NCBI GenBank assembly: GCA_022835595.1
Contig: BQUP01000012.1
Coordinates: 124,001-188,000, forward strand
From: Cystobasidium ongulense
Taxonomy: Eukaryota; Basidiomycota; Cystobasidiomycetes; Cystobasidiales; Cystobasidiaceae
Direction: 5' to 3'
Length of the DNA stretch: 64,000 nucleotides
The notes below the pieces were generated by a model. It saw only the letters and a list, made by a program, of their open reading frames with translations, had not been told where the DNA came from and ran no database searches. Positions 22,501-34,555 of the stretch are shown here, in pieces. A program made the position numbers and the translations under genes. The number at the start of each line of letters is the position of its first letter. Positions within the stretch are counted from its first letter, which is position 1.

Positions 22501-25053
22501 TTTCACCGCAAAGAACCACCACCTGATGCTTCTCAATAGTCGATATGATCTCTTCACGGTATGCCGAGATAGGCAGTGATTGTCGCACAGGCTGAGATCC
22601 AGTACCAATACCAGTCAGCAGGCCTCACGTGAAACATGCCGAGCGCAACACCTTACCAGCATAGCTTGATATGAGGGCGATGAGCGGCGCGACTCGTACT
22701 CGGAGCGTAATACATCTTCATTGACACGCCGTGCTGGTGTTGCAGACCCCCGCTCGGCAGGTACTTTGACAGTTTCCTGTCGACCGTTGACAGCTTGAGA
22801 TGGTTCCTGAATGGTAGCATTAGCCGGCGCCGTGCTATTGAGAGACTTGACTACGTACTTCCGCTGTAGACTGCGCTGTACGGAAAGCAGCGATGTCTTT
22901 GCAGGTGACTATCTCCTGTTCGTAAATGGCAGCCAAAGCTAACCGTTTACGACTTTCAAGTTCATCCCATAAATCACGATATGGTCCCGGAAGTAAACGA
23001 TGTAAGCTTCCATCAGAGGAGATAGCGAACAACGCCAACGTTGCGACATAATGATATGCTTGATCTTGATTCTCGCAAGCTTCGTCATCCATGCCAAATT
23101 GTTGCATACGTCCACCTTCCCAACGGACAGTGACCACTGCTCTTGCCGCTCTTGTATTGCTTATCAGACGATATGTAGCTTTCGCACTCTTATCAAGTCG
23201 TCTGAGAGCATCGTCAAGGAGGCTGCGCGGAGTCTTGCCAGTGTACGCTTTCGGAAGTGACATGTTGCGAACTTTGATGATCTCGCCCTTGCTGTTCTTA
23301 TCAGGCTCTACTTCGCCGGCAATTTGCACATCTGTTTGCGCATCTTCGAGTAGATTACCGAACAAACTGTCGTCGGCGCCATTAGAAATGCTGCCATTGA
23401 TTTCGTCCTGTGAGGATGGAGCGCGAGAAGTTGCCTCGGATACCACAGCACCAGAGGAGCCATTCTTCACAGAATCAGCCGCATTTGCACGCTCTCTTGC
23501 TTTCCCTGCAAGCCTCTCGGCCAGTTCTTGCTTGTCCAACTTCGCACGTTCAACTGAAAAGAGTGCTTCCGCTTGTTGTTGGTTGAACAGATAGTCTCGT
23601 TGGACTGTGGGGCCCGCATGTCGATGGTCGAAGAAGCAGTCAGCAAGCTATTGTAGGGATGTGGTTGAAGGCGAAGTACATGGACACAACTCACACTCTT
23701 TCAGTCGAGCATCAAGCTGTTCATACTCTTGCAGCTCAGCCGGATCCGCTACAGAACTGGTAGCTTTCGACTTGGCTTTAGCGCCCTTCTTATTTGACTT
23801 GCTGGACAAGCCGAGCTTGCGTTCCAGAGAGGTAAATCTAAGCTTAGCCGCGACATATGCTCCAGTAGGGCCCATGTCGTCCTGATCCTCTTGACTTGTG
23901 TTGTCAGAGAATGGTGGGTACCTTGTAGCTTTCTCGTTGGATGGTTCATCTTCATCACTTGAGTCTTCGTTCGGATCCCGGTATACCAAGAGCGACGAGC
24001 CGGTGCTTCTCTCGACGCCCTTGCTCTCCTCTACAGTCTGAGGTCCTGGCGTCTGTTGAGCGACTAGGCTCGTTTGGATGGTATCAGCTGTGCTGAGCGC
24101 TATCGCTGAGGGCACCTTCGGCTGTAATGGTGGCGTGTAGATTACAGCCGCGGGTGGGCATTTTTGAAGAGGCTGTTTCTTTGAAGGTGTAAGGTGTAGG
24201 TCATTCCAGGAGCCAAGACCATACGCTTGGTACAAATCCTGCTGTAGCTCGCTTCCCGAAGTGGGCTCGAACCGTAGATACATCTGTATACCCCGGTAAG
24301 CTGTTAGCGTAACATTCATACACGGCTTCAGCTGTAGGAGAGAACTGACCCAATTGATAGCAGGCTCAAGTTCAAGATCTGGGACGTTCTTTAAACACTG
24401 ATTGATCTGGTCAACTTCAAATCCTAACTTTCGGAGGATAAGCGAAATAGTAGCGATCTTAATGACAACTTTCTCTTCATCATCTTTTTCTTTGACTGGT
24501 AGCAATGGCCTATCCTTCTCTTCTTCCAAAGCTAACTGTATGATTTGATCCCTCTGCGAAGGATAAGATGCCTTAGAAATCGAGGTTTCTCAAGCACGTG
24601 CTTTTGGCAAATACCATTGCAACTTACCAAATGAAGTGGATCATCCCATCTAAACTCAGGGTATGAAGATGAAATTCTTTTTTCGTACTCCAGTGTTTTC
24701 AATGCTCTAGCTGCTTCCTTCTCAGAGGCTGCTTTGACTCTCTCTGCGAAAGCTAGCTTCTCTTCCGCTTCTTTCTGTTCTTCGCTATCGTCCCAGCTTG
24801 TCCCCGTCTGAGCTCCGCCATTGGTAGTAGGATCTGACGGAGTTACTGAAACATCACTTGATGGGTTGATGGAAGCTGCAGGTGTTTCGGCCTGGCCTTC
24901 GGTAAGCTCTGGTTCGGGGTCCTTTTTCTTTACTATCGAGGTAGTAGCGAAACCTCGCTGAGGGTTCTTGAGCTATAAAGAATAAGTTAGCGACGGGATA
25001 TATGTCTTACACTCGTGCTCAATGAGACTGACACTTGACTTTTTCTTAGGCAT
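19525..25053 (-). CDS. DEAH/DEVH-box RNA helicase of the DHX57/YLR419W type
   Basis: Seventeen exons (first 25053-25033, last 19812-19525) give 1515 residues. The N-terminus [19 protein letters not shown] matches the conserved start of yeast YLR419W-type helicases. A UBA-like helix bundle follows ([15 protein letters not shown]...LEPAINW). Next is an RWD-like region ending in LPGPYRDLW. The helicase core has motif I GETGCGKST, motif II DEVH (residues 819-822), motif III SAT (ILMSATVD), motif V-like [13 protein letters not shown] and motif VI RRGRAGR. HA2 and OB-fold regions follow. YLR419W is about 1430 residues, so this is full length. Such helicases are thought to act on ribosomal complexes or structured RNA. 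One junction (intron 21646-21703, acceptor AAAAG) is less certain; all others keep phase with good consensus. Confidence 0.93.
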
Positions 25054-25645
25054 GATTGTAACGATTGATTAACGATTGTGCTGCAGGCATGCCAGATCAT
25101 CAGTTATGCATAGGCCACTTCTGCGGACCAGTCAAGACTCACCTGTACGTGACGAATGCAGTCTATGCGATAGCAGGTATTCAAAGGGTTGGTATAGATG
25201 CTGTGTGTAGTTGCTGTGTACGATAAATGCAGTATGCTTGAACGAAATGACGATAAAAGTGACTTTGGCCGACACTCTGCTTCAAAGGCTCCGACTAGAC
25301 TTGATTCTTGATTCTGCGCGCCTCTTCCTGCTTCGTTTACTCGTGTATGCCTGCTCTCGGATTCATTGCTGCTTTCTTGAAGAGGTTCTTTAATTGAGCG
25401 AAGCCAACATCATCGACGGCTTTATCGTCGTTGGCACCTGGACGCCGAAGGGTGATCAAGGTTGTCCTTCCGCCATCATCAAAAGGTCAAGAGAGCAATG
25501 AACGCACACAGCTAGCTGCCATTCTGCACAAGAGCAGTACATTCTCATTAATGAGCCTGACCTGACGGAGCATGCTCTCGGCTCTGTGACTCGCAAGCTC
25601 CGTTGGTAATGCACAAGCGGTCCCATCTAGCTCCGTGCAACGAAG
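25054..25645. promoter_or_regulatory. Divergent promoter region, helicase (-) / PIG-Y (+)
   Basis: 592 bp between two start codons on opposite strands, with no coding frame supported. Both 5' leaders must lie here. Confidence 0.45.
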
Positions 25646-26117
25646 ATGGGCGGTCTCCATGTAAGCTGTTGCACAAGTGTCCAATTGATTACAGAATCCT
25701 AACAATCCTCATATTCTGTCTTGTTGGCTACATAATCACCTTTCTTCCACGACAGCTCCAGGCGTTCTATACCGACAAAGGGCAAGGCGACCTGAACCTC
25801 TGGATGATCAGCAGCTACTGTTTATAGGATTGTCTTTAATTGTTGGATCAATCCTGTTCTTCGTCTGTGGCACATATGCGATCCTCATTTCGCCTTTTAT
25901 GCCGGACACTGGCTACTTCGTGGGTGAAATGCCTTCCTCAAGGCTGTATGATGGCACTAATGCGATACTTGCTCTACACGACCTTCCGACTATTCAGATC
26001 TTGGATGCAATCAAGGACGATGAATATTACAAGTACTTGATCCCGCTGCTCGTCCCTGCAGGACTGGTCGCTGTCATTATCAATTGGGGAGGTCTCCATT
26101 ACTTCCGGCATGCCTGA
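25646..26117 (+). CDS. PIG-Y-like subunit of the GPI-GlcNAc transferase
   Basis: A 15-nt first exon (25646-25660: M-G-G-L-H) is joined over a 151- or 154-bp intron to 25812/25815-26117, giving 105 or 106 residues. There are two membrane helices: LSLIVGSILFFVCGTYAIL near the N-terminus and YLIPLLVPAGLVAVIINWGG near the C-terminus. The ending GLHYFRHA resembles the G.KLFRHN ending of human PIG-Y, and the helix-loop-helix layout agrees. PIG-Y sits with the PIG-A complex in the ER membrane in the first step of GPI-anchor synthesis. The loop is longer than in the 71-residue human protein. The first exon is short, and the acceptor is a tandem CAGCAG. Confidence 0.65.
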
Positions 26118-26466
26118 AAAAGCATAAGGGATATGAGACTGGTGGACGCTAAGATGCGATGGCACTATTACTATTGAAGGGTGGAGCAGAGGCAGTGTAA
26201 TGGAAATGCTGCCTTAGATCATCCAAGCGCCACTGCCAACAGCGAATGCAACGCTTTGTTAGACAAGGGTAGTAAGAGTGTCAGACTTGGGCTGGACGGG
26301 ACAAGGACAGGACAATGATATGCAATAGCAATGTAGCTTACAGCTTGTACTCTGGATGATAGCATACTGCATTCCTGGATCAGTTTGCATACTTCATTCA
26401 ACATCTTGAAGCATGCGGCGACCTGCTTTCTTTCTTGCACGCCATTTGAGCAGCAACACAGATACG
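26118..26466. other. Short intergenic stretch
   Basis: About 350 bp between PIG-Y and the SRF1-like gene, same strand. An in-frame ATG at 26413 would extend the downstream protein by 18 residues. Nothing else seen. Confidence 0.4.
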
Positions 26467-28636
26467 ATGGCTGGCGACGAGGAGGGCAATCCTACGCCAG
26501 CCTCGTATGGCAGTCCTCCCATGCATGCAGCAGACGAGAGTGGTGGACGACCGCGCACGCAGAGTGATGCAGCGAGTTCAACCGCTGCTGGAGGCGCGCA
26601 GACGACAGAGAGTGCGCTGTCGACAAACACTAGAGGCACACGCAGGGACAGAGTGAGCGTGGGCAGCAGGATGACAAGGACGGTCATCACACGGCCTCGT
26701 GAGTGCTGCGAGTGCTGCTCTGCTGGCTGCTTCCAACGAATCCAACAACTGATACACTATCGCTGTCACTGTGTCACTCTTCGACAACTACCATCAACAC
26801 GACCACAGCATACGCCGCACGAGACGAGCTCGACTTTGAGAGACGCCCAAGAAGCAACACGACGGGCACCTTGACGGGCACTGATGCGTCCGACCGGCCT
26901 GGCAGACATCCTGGCGTGCAGCCTCCATTGCACGCCAGAAGCGCGGATGCTGGAACGACCCGATCACACGGGTCGACATTGTCTGGAGCCACTCATGCAG
27001 CTGTGGACGAGAAGGCACACTTGCAAGCTGGCAATGCTGCTGAAGATGGTCAAGCCAGTCATACCGCCAACTTGGCTGAAAAGCAAGAGCTTCACAGTGC
27101 GGGTGGAGCAGGCAATACAAATGCCAAGCACGAACCACAACAACCTGGAAATAACGCCGCCTATGTCAGGCCAATTGCTCCACACAGACAGCTCTCCAAT
27201 GACGCTTCTCGGTGGATGGCATTCACTCTGCCTATGCGATACAGAAAGATGCTCGACGACTACGTAACGCGTTCAGATAATGACCCGAGCGAGCAACCCG
27301 CACCACGTCCAGATCCAAGCAGCCATCATCAATTCTTTGGCAGCCATCACCATCAGCAAGAGCCAATCCAGGATGCCTCGGATTACGATTCCGACGAGTC
27401 ATCAGGAGACTATCACTATCGCTACTTTGGTCGCAAGAAGAAGCGGCGTGGTTCACAATCTCGTCAAGTCTCGGGCGACGAGAACGAGGAAGATGGACTT
27501 CCTCGTCCAAATGGCACCAGGTCTCGTCCATCACATCGTACGCGTGACACTCAGCGGCATTTCAGCCGTGCACAATCTCGAAATCGTTCAAGAGAGAACC
27601 ATCCACAACAAAATGGTGATGCCGTCGGCTCGACAACCCCTGCTATGAGTCGGCATAATTCCCAAATGGCAGGATGGAGCAGCCCCTGGCTGCCCAACGC
27701 GGGAGCAGAGCCAGAAAGTAACGTTCCCGGAGCATTGCACTTTCCTGGACTAGGCGGGCAAACGACACTCGATGGCTCTGGCAATGCAAAGGATCAAAGT
27801 AAATTCAAACTTCGAATGCAACAATTTCGTAGATGGGTAGTCAGAAGCGCTTTTGCTCCGCTGGCTTTCAGAATGTTCAATATCGCATTTACGGCTGCTT
27901 TGCTCGGTGTCGCCGTGGTAAGTCGTTGTACATTTCGACTGGCGGACTCTATCTTTCCTGACGTAGTGCTTGCGCTCCTTGACAGAGCATACGCAGCGTA
28001 TCGATGGAGAACGGAGTCATGGGAATCATGGGAAGTAGTGCCACGTTCTCAATAGTCATCACCCCTCTTAGTATATTACATATACTGTTCAATCTCTATG
28101 TGAGTGGAATGAGCTGGCTTCAATACTGAGCGATAAGAAAGCTTACAGCTGTCCTTTTCGTTATTCTCGCTGATCAGACCGAATACTTCGGCTCACCTAT
28201 TGGCGTCTGGAAAGTTCGCTCCAAGATGTTCTATACGTTTACAGAGTTAATCTTCATGTGTGTTTCGCTGCTACGCTTTCCTTACGACCGGCAAGTTGCT
28301 GACGCTTTCACTGCCTATACAGCTGTTTATGGTCTGGACTCTTGTCGCTTTCCTTCGACGATCTCTTCACCTCACCTGCAGGGTGTACGGCATATACCCC
28401 GAATGCCCAATACCGCCAGACAGCAGTCGGAGCATCTGGTGTAGATGGCACCCTGGCCGACAAGCTATGCGATAGACAAGCTGCACTCGTATCGCTGGTA
28501 TTCGTTGGACTCATGTGGGTGGTTACAAAGGAGTGGAAAGAAATTTCGCTGACGCAGCATTCGTTTCAGACTATACGTCCTCGTCCTCATCGTATCGCTC
28601 TTCCGCATTTTCGCGAAGATTAGCCGCATACAATAA
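26467..28636 (+). CDS. SRF1: SRF1-like fungal membrane protein (putative phospholipase D regulator)
   Basis: Six exons (26467-26698, 26809-27917, 27986-28099, 28178-28257, 28323-28514, 28570-28636) give 597 residues. The first 400 are disordered, with a conserved-looking WMAFTLPMRYRKMLDDYV, a His-rich stretch and basic KKKRRG. The C-terminal third is a four-helix membrane domain. Helix 1 is FAPLAFRMFNIAFTAALLG, then SSATFSIVITPLSILHILF, then EYFGSPIGVWKVRSKM leading to FTELIFICLWSGLLSLSFDD, and finally AALVSLVFVGLILYVLVLIV. The order and the EYFG.PIG.W block match what I remember of fungal proteins annotated as regulator of phospholipase D SRF1. The name is by family resemblance and should be treated as provisional. 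The ATG at 26413 is an alternative start. Confidence 0.72.
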
Positions 28637-28852
28637 TACGCACTGCATTATCAATCAGAAACTATACGTCTGCTATATGGCTGTCCTAAGTCTTGAATTA
28701 TAGGTGTAATTTTTGATGCTCAATCGTAGTTCAGACGTCGCTTTCACAAATGTGTATCTTTATTAAGTCGATCAGATAGTTGTCAGCCTGTGAAGTTACA
28801 TAGTGTAGCTTATCAAGAAAGTCCAAGGCAGTCTGAAAGTAATTCGAAATCT

Positions 28853-29066
28853 ACGTATCTCAAGGATTAATCTTTGGGATACGTGGGAGCTGAAGTTACT
28901 TGTAAACTGAATCACATTTGCGTATCTTAAGGATTAATCCTAGACATGCGTAGATTCGAATCACGTCTACCTTTGATCATGTCTACGTATCTTAAGGCTT
29001 GATCCTTGAGACACGTGCAGTTGAATTATATATGTGTCTCTTAATGTATCAGTCCTCGAGATACGT
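28853..29066. repeat. Degenerate array of 32-bp palindromes
   Basis: Four units: 28853-28884, 28920-28951, 28985-29016 and about 29034-29066, with a more decayed fifth near 29084-29126. The majority-rule left arm is ACGTATCTCAAGGATT and the right arm is its exact reverse complement, so the inferred ancestor is a perfect 32-bp palindrome. Start-to-start spacing is 67, 65 and about 49 bp. Spacers share a weak GTTGAAATTACT-like core. The array fills the 3' space between SRF1 (+), ending at 28636, and the Zn2Cys6 gene (-), ending at 29146. Confidence 0.85.
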
Positions 29067-29145
29067 AGGGTTAAAATTACTCGCGCGTGTTCTAATGTAC
29101 AAGTTCCTGCATCTGTATACGACGTACTACAATATCATTTGTTCA

Positions 29146-32100
29146 TCACCAATCTCCCAAACCATCGAGCCACCCCAGATCACCGCCCATTGCATTATCA
29201 CCACCAAATAAATTACTATTGAACTCCGAAGAACTGCCACCTTGACCAACTGAAGATAGTGAATTACCAGTAACTTCAAAGAATCCAAGACTTCTTAGAA
29301 GATCTTCACTATCGTCGCCTCCTAACATGTTATTTCCCAAAGCTGAGCCAAGGAAAGTTTGCGTTGGGAGCATACTAAGAGATGGATCCATTGTGCCGCC
29401 CATGTTGGTACTGCTTGGCTGACCGGCGGATGCGGAGAATGTGAATGCCAAAGGTGGTTTTACAGGTTCTGACACTTCGACAGGGGTAGGTGCAGCGGCG
29501 AATACGTTTTGCTGTGGATCCGACAGAGCATTGACTCCAGCAGTCGGCGTTGCCGTATCTGCACTAGGACTGATGATAGGTTTGGTATGATTGGAAACGC
29601 TCGCGATGCGTCCCACAACTTCCCTCAGACTTGAATGATCATTGTCCGGTGTCGTGTTTCGACTGAAATCTTCTCCTGCAGGTGGAAGACCTATTTGTAT
29701 ACGCCTTTGTCCTTCTTCGTTGAGCAGACCTTCTAGCACTTTGGCACCTGATGCAGCGATAGTGCTCATGTTGGATTCCCTGCGTAGCATGTGCAATACA
29801 TCCAGCGCTTCATGCCTCTGAGCGTCAATATCGCTTGTATCGCTGATGGGACTGTTGGCCGCCAGGCGATGGAAGTTGTCAACCAGCTGTAGTGCAGGGT
29901 AATAATATGTCAGTGCGTTGAATCACATCTGCTACCAAGGACCCACTTACCAGTACGACAGCACTACTAAAGCAGTATAGAAGGCAGTTGTACATCTAGG
30001 AGATAACGAGGTCAGCTTCCATATTGCGATCTCAGCTTCAGTCCTGAGATGAACTCACGCGGTCCGCAGCATCAAAGATATCTCTTAATGCACGTTGAGC
30101 AGCAATGATAACCTTGGCAGCTTTTATGCAACTTTCGGTAGAATAAGCGTATTTTGCATCTTGATATCCTCTAGACATAAACGGACGATGAGCTCTAAGG
30201 AGGCGATTATTGAGGCCGTATAGAATAACACATCGTTGATATGCGATATAAGGTCTTTGCTGTACTATAGCTTTGATTTCTGGATCATCAGAGCGATCAT
30301 ATTTGAAGTAGGGTGGTAACTGATCCAGTAATTCCTTTGTGCGTTGATCGAAAGCTAGGACTGTTTCGTATTTGTGAGCTCGGGCGTCACTGCCTGTCAG
30401 ACGGGCATTGAAGTCTTGCATGGTGATCTGAGAGCAATCAATCTATATCAGCAAAAGAATACATACTTCTCAGCGGACAGATACGGCCGACTCACTCTAG
30501 CTCGTATGACTTGAAAAGATGACGCCGTTGCCACTTCTATCGGTTTGGGTATAGGTGGATTCGCCAAAAGATCCGAATCGTCGACATTCAGGAGAGCGGG
30601 TATGACGTGGTCTGCGTAGTAGGAGGAAAGAATAGAACCATGCCACTGGATCAGTCACCCCGCCTTCGAGGGACAGCGCCATTGAGGACACTCACTATGT
30701 GCATCTGAGTTTGAACCCAAGCCCAACCACCTCGAAGCGAAGTTGACTTCTCCGTGCGTTAGGGAGAAGTACAGTCCTTGAGAAGCGAGAGTACGTCAGC
30801 CAGAGTTCTACACCTTACCAGCTGAATGCGAATCAGAATCCCACGAGCTCACTTTTACCGATTTCCCTTTCGACAGGTGTTAAAGTGCTTCCCGCTGCTA
30901 CTCTCCTTCCATTATGGCCACTGTTCGCAAGAGCGCTAGCACCACCATTCTTTCCGTTCTGTGATGTGGTAGAGGAGGATGCGGCAGGATTATCATCTAA
31001 CTTATGTAAATCCAGTAATTGAGCCATTCTTAAAGCAGCAGCTATCCAACTTGCTAATCTCTTTATGCCACCAGCGTGCATCAGTACTATAGGGAGTAAG
31101 ACTACGGATTGTATACATGTCAGACTTGGCTTTCCTGACCAATCTGCTAATTGTAAAGCTCTTTGTGCTCCTATCACCCAAGTGTGTGTGTATTCAGCTT
31201 GATGGGCTCCCGGCATGTCAGGTCTATTTGGTGAGTGGAAGAGTCCGCACGCGAGCACCTGCAGAGGTGAGCAAGTCATATCAGCTCAGGAGCTCGTTGT
31301 AATTTACTTGGCATGCATTTAATCTGCTCACCATAAAGTACAAGCTCAACCACGCAGGATCAATTTCCGATATCCGATGCTGCTCCACCAATTCTTTCAT
31401 TCCAGTATATTGGGCTTCGAAAGTAGGTATGTGAATGACCTGTTTACAGTATAGCAGAAGCGGCCGAGTTTAGCAAAAGTCTGACCACCGAGACACAAAG
31501 AGAAATATAGAAGCGTCATAGTAGCGACTCACGTGATTTTGCCATGCCACTTTGGCGAAGAAGGCATCCACCAAAGAGCGAGATAAATTCCAATCAGGTA
31601 ACATTGACATCAAGAAATCTACTTCTCTTTGCCTTAGTTGACTTTCCATTACTCTTGCTTGACTTGTCATTGGTAGATTTGCTATTTCCGTTTCGAGCTG
31701 TGGTTTTCCGACGAGAAGGTCAGTTCTATCTCCTTTTTACTGTCTCATGCGCTATGCAGGCCCATGCTGGCTGGTCAGGAGGCAAGACGTAACAAAAAAT
31801 ATAGCTCACAGTTGATGGCCTGCCTGCTACGGCTATACTCTCTAATGCAAAAGCAGCTTTCTCAGCTTCTCTACCGTCTTCACCTTCTTCATCTTCATCA
31901 AGTTCACTATCCGAGTTCTGCTGTTGTTGCTGTTTTATTGCCTTCTTCTTTTGCTTATTGTTAATCGACGCGCCCTGCAATGTCATGAATGGATTTCCCC
32001 CACTTCCTGCATTGAGTAGAGCACTTCCCATCACTGCTGCATTGCTTGGAAAGCTAAGGCTTGTAGGACTTGCAGAATGAGGCAATGGTGGAACACTACC

Positions 32101-33017
32101 ATTCTCACTATCATTTCTATCTGCATTTGGATCTAGGCCTAATGCACGAGCTTGTATAGGTGCCAACATGCAAATCAATTGTTCTAACTTTTGCACTCGA
32201 TCTCGAACTGCTTCAAGCTCTCTTGCTTGTGCGAATGGCTGTGAAGGTCTATCGGCTTCATCGTCTACTCTGCATTTATCTGGAGATCCGCGTTTGATGC
32301 ATGTTGAACATGGAATGACCTGTGGAGAAGAGACAGAGACGCGGGTGGCATTTTTTTCGGGTCAGCGAGGCCGTTCACAGAGATTGCATACGATATGCAT
32401 ATAACACCATGGCAAGCCATAAACACAGGTAATGTGATGGATGGACGCACCCTATCACACTTGCTCTTCCTCCGCACGCATTCCGTGCATGACAGCGTCG
32501 GACGAGGCCGCTTTGTGCCCTTCTTGGACGCACGCCTGTCTCTTGCGGAAGTAGATTCGTCGGGTGAAGCGGGGCCGCTGCTTTCGACCAGTGGTGTGCC
32601 CGCATATCCTCCGCCAATGCCTGCACTCCCGCTTGTGCTTGCTTCTGGCTGGTAATGCAGTGATTGTTGCTGCGAATGCGAATGCTGCTGCTGTTGCTGC
32701 TGCTGCTGTTGCTGCTGAAGCTGGTGCATAGACTGGAAGAGCGGTGACATGGACTGCTGATGATGGTGTTGAACATGTTGCTGGTTATGCTGCTGCTGCA
32801 GTGACTGCAGCGTCATGCCTTGAGGCAGCATGTTCGTTGTGGCTGGCGGTGGGTAGGATGTGAAGACTGAAGTGTTTGATGTGGGCGACGACAGCATGCC
32901 GGCAGCAGCAGCTTCGGGATTCGAGTTGGCATACATGGCATGGTGCGTGGGCATGGCCGGAAGAGCATGTCCATGAGCGTAGGCGTGATAGCTGTCCATG
33001 CTTGCTGCTGTCTGCAT
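29146..33017 (-). CDS. Zn2Cys6 transcription factor with fungal_trans domain
   Basis: Ten exons (33017-32451, 32319-31810, 31697-31533, 31439-31332, 31258-30853, 30776-30696, 30611-30496, 30427-30059, 29995-29951, 29886-29146) give 1035 residues. The N-terminus is rich in Gln/His, with an 11-Gln run. The binuclear zinc cluster is C-x2-C-x6-C-x5-C-x2-C-x8-C (LSCTECVRRKSKCDR, then VIPCSTCIKRGSPDKC), split by an intron after CDR. A coiled-coil linker follows (RELEAVRDRVQKLEQLI). The middle-homology region has DFLMSMLPDW, WLSLYFM, ALQLADW, AALRMAQLLDLHKL and TPVEREIGKRLYFSL. The last 250 residues are Ser/Gly-rich, likely activating. The start is the first in-frame ATG; an upstream exon cannot be excluded. 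The gene diverges from the siderophore transporter. Confidence 0.9.
32685..32717 (-). repeat. CAG/CAA run encoding 11 glutamines
   Basis: Mixed CAG and CAA codons in the first exon of the Zn2Cys6 regulator. A length-variable site is plausible. Confidence 0.85.
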
Positions 33018-34555
33018 GTCGAGTCTTTGGACTGCCTGCTCGCTTGCTTGTTGTGGCTGCAGCCTCGTTTCTGCAAAAGTTAAAGGCTGCGGCCAGGTCC
33101 AGGTGGAAGCGTGGACGGCTGGAGGATGATTCTGCCATGATGCAGAGGGTTCATGCACAGGTTGGGTCAGTATACATACTTCCTGATGGCGGTGGTCTTG
33201 CTGTCGTCGGCCGCGTGCATCATGGCGATAATCCAGCGTGTGCAATTATGCTGGTCACTCAAGTAGCACTGGCTGTAGAGACCTACTCACCAGTTGGCGT
33301 CGCTCAACAAGCAGGCTTTTGTTATCTCTTGAGTATGGATGCACCACCACTTGCTACTGATCTCGTAACTTTCTCCTCCTCCTCTTCGTCCGAGATTATC
33401 AGTTTGCCATCGCCTTTAGGCCGCAAGGGAAGACCCACAAAAAAATAGTGGCGCGGGCAGACAGCGGGAAGAAGATACGACGGCAGCAACGAATAAATTA
33501 TAAAACTGGGGCAATCATTAGCGGTCTTCTGCGTCACACTCTCTTCGCGAGGTTTCCATAATCGTCAATAACATACATGCTACGAAGAAGTCACCTCAGC
33601 CTGAAGAAGACGGAGGGCGACCGTATACCTGCAAGTACGAGGGTGGGTAGAAACAGACAATGATTCATCTTTGATCCAGCACAATCGCCAGTAGCTAACC
33701 ACTGAGTCACCGGGTGTTTGCATAGCTCAGATACCTTATTCTATGCGAGCCCTTGTTGCAACTGCTGCAGCTGATCGTAAAGATGATCTGATAACTTTGC
33801 GTGGACCTTCCGTCCGTTCGCCCGATGCAGTCGAACATCGCAAAGCAACACAAGAAGGAAGGCTCGGCTCGGCAGTAGTAGTAGTACTCCTCGAGGACAG
33901 CACATGGAAAGGCAGAAATCTGGTCTGCCCTTTTTTTCAATAATGCGGAGGCTCCCATAATCTTCGCTCCGTGCATGTCCTACGATTATTTCTACAATCT
34001 TGCTTTCCTAGGTTCGGCGCGCCAAGTAAAGCAGCTTTTCACGAACCAGAACAGCACTTAAATAGTAAATACGGGATAATATAAACCAGAACTAGGGGTG
34101 CGGTTTATTCTGTTGTACGAGAAGATCAGTGATGTGACGGATCTTTATGCCTCTGTAGGGGCTCTTGAAGCCGAAGGCAACTTAACACCATTTACCGTAC
34201 ATTCTCTGCCTGGTCTTTGGGCTCTTTCAAGCTTTCATGCAAATCAGGTGTGCGATCCGCCCGCTGATCGGGCCGAATGATAATCTGATCCGTCTCGGCA
34301 CGGTGGAAGATCAAAAAAGCAAGCTGGAGGGAGGAGAAGGAGAAGCAAGGATGAAAAGGAACGCTCGAAGGTAAAATCCCATTGTATTTATGATTCTGCG
34401 CTCCGAGCTTTCCCGTCTGATCTATACTTTCGTTCTCTCTGAACGACATCGACGGTACCTTCCTCTTCTTCCGTTCTTTTCCCTTCATCTTCTTTCATTT
34501 GTAAACTTCCTCAAGAACAGTACAACATTCACTCGTCCCATCACTCTCTTCAACA
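33018..34555. promoter_or_regulatory. Shared 1.5-kb upstream region of the Zn2Cys6 regulator and the siderophore transporter
   Basis: No coding frame is supported. GATA-type elements are present: ATCTGATAA at 33786-33794 (+), AACTGATAA on the minus strand at 33396-33404, and GATAA at 34279-34283 (+). A pyrimidine-rich tract (about 34455-34500) lies just before the transporter ATG, as is common around fungal transcription starts. Confidence 0.5.
33786..33794 (+). promoter_or_regulatory. Candidate iron-regulatory GATA site (ATCTGATAA)
   Basis: Exact match to the ATCWGATAA consensus bound by Urbs1/SreA/Sre1-type GATA repressors that control fungal siderophore genes. It lies 762 bp upstream of the siderophore-transporter ATG. 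A 9-mer can occur by chance, so the context is what makes it interesting. Confidence 0.45.

Noticed and set aside
25609-25827. A frame with a hydrophobic stretch (RILTILIFCLVGYIITFL) just before PIG-Y
   Set aside because: It could be read as an extra membrane helix, but it has no donor to join the PIG-Y body in phase. The GTAAGC donor at 25661 places it inside an intron.
32685-32717. CAG/CAA run as a novel repeat
   Set aside because: Polyglutamine in a Zn2Cys6 regulator is common; listed as a plain repeat only.
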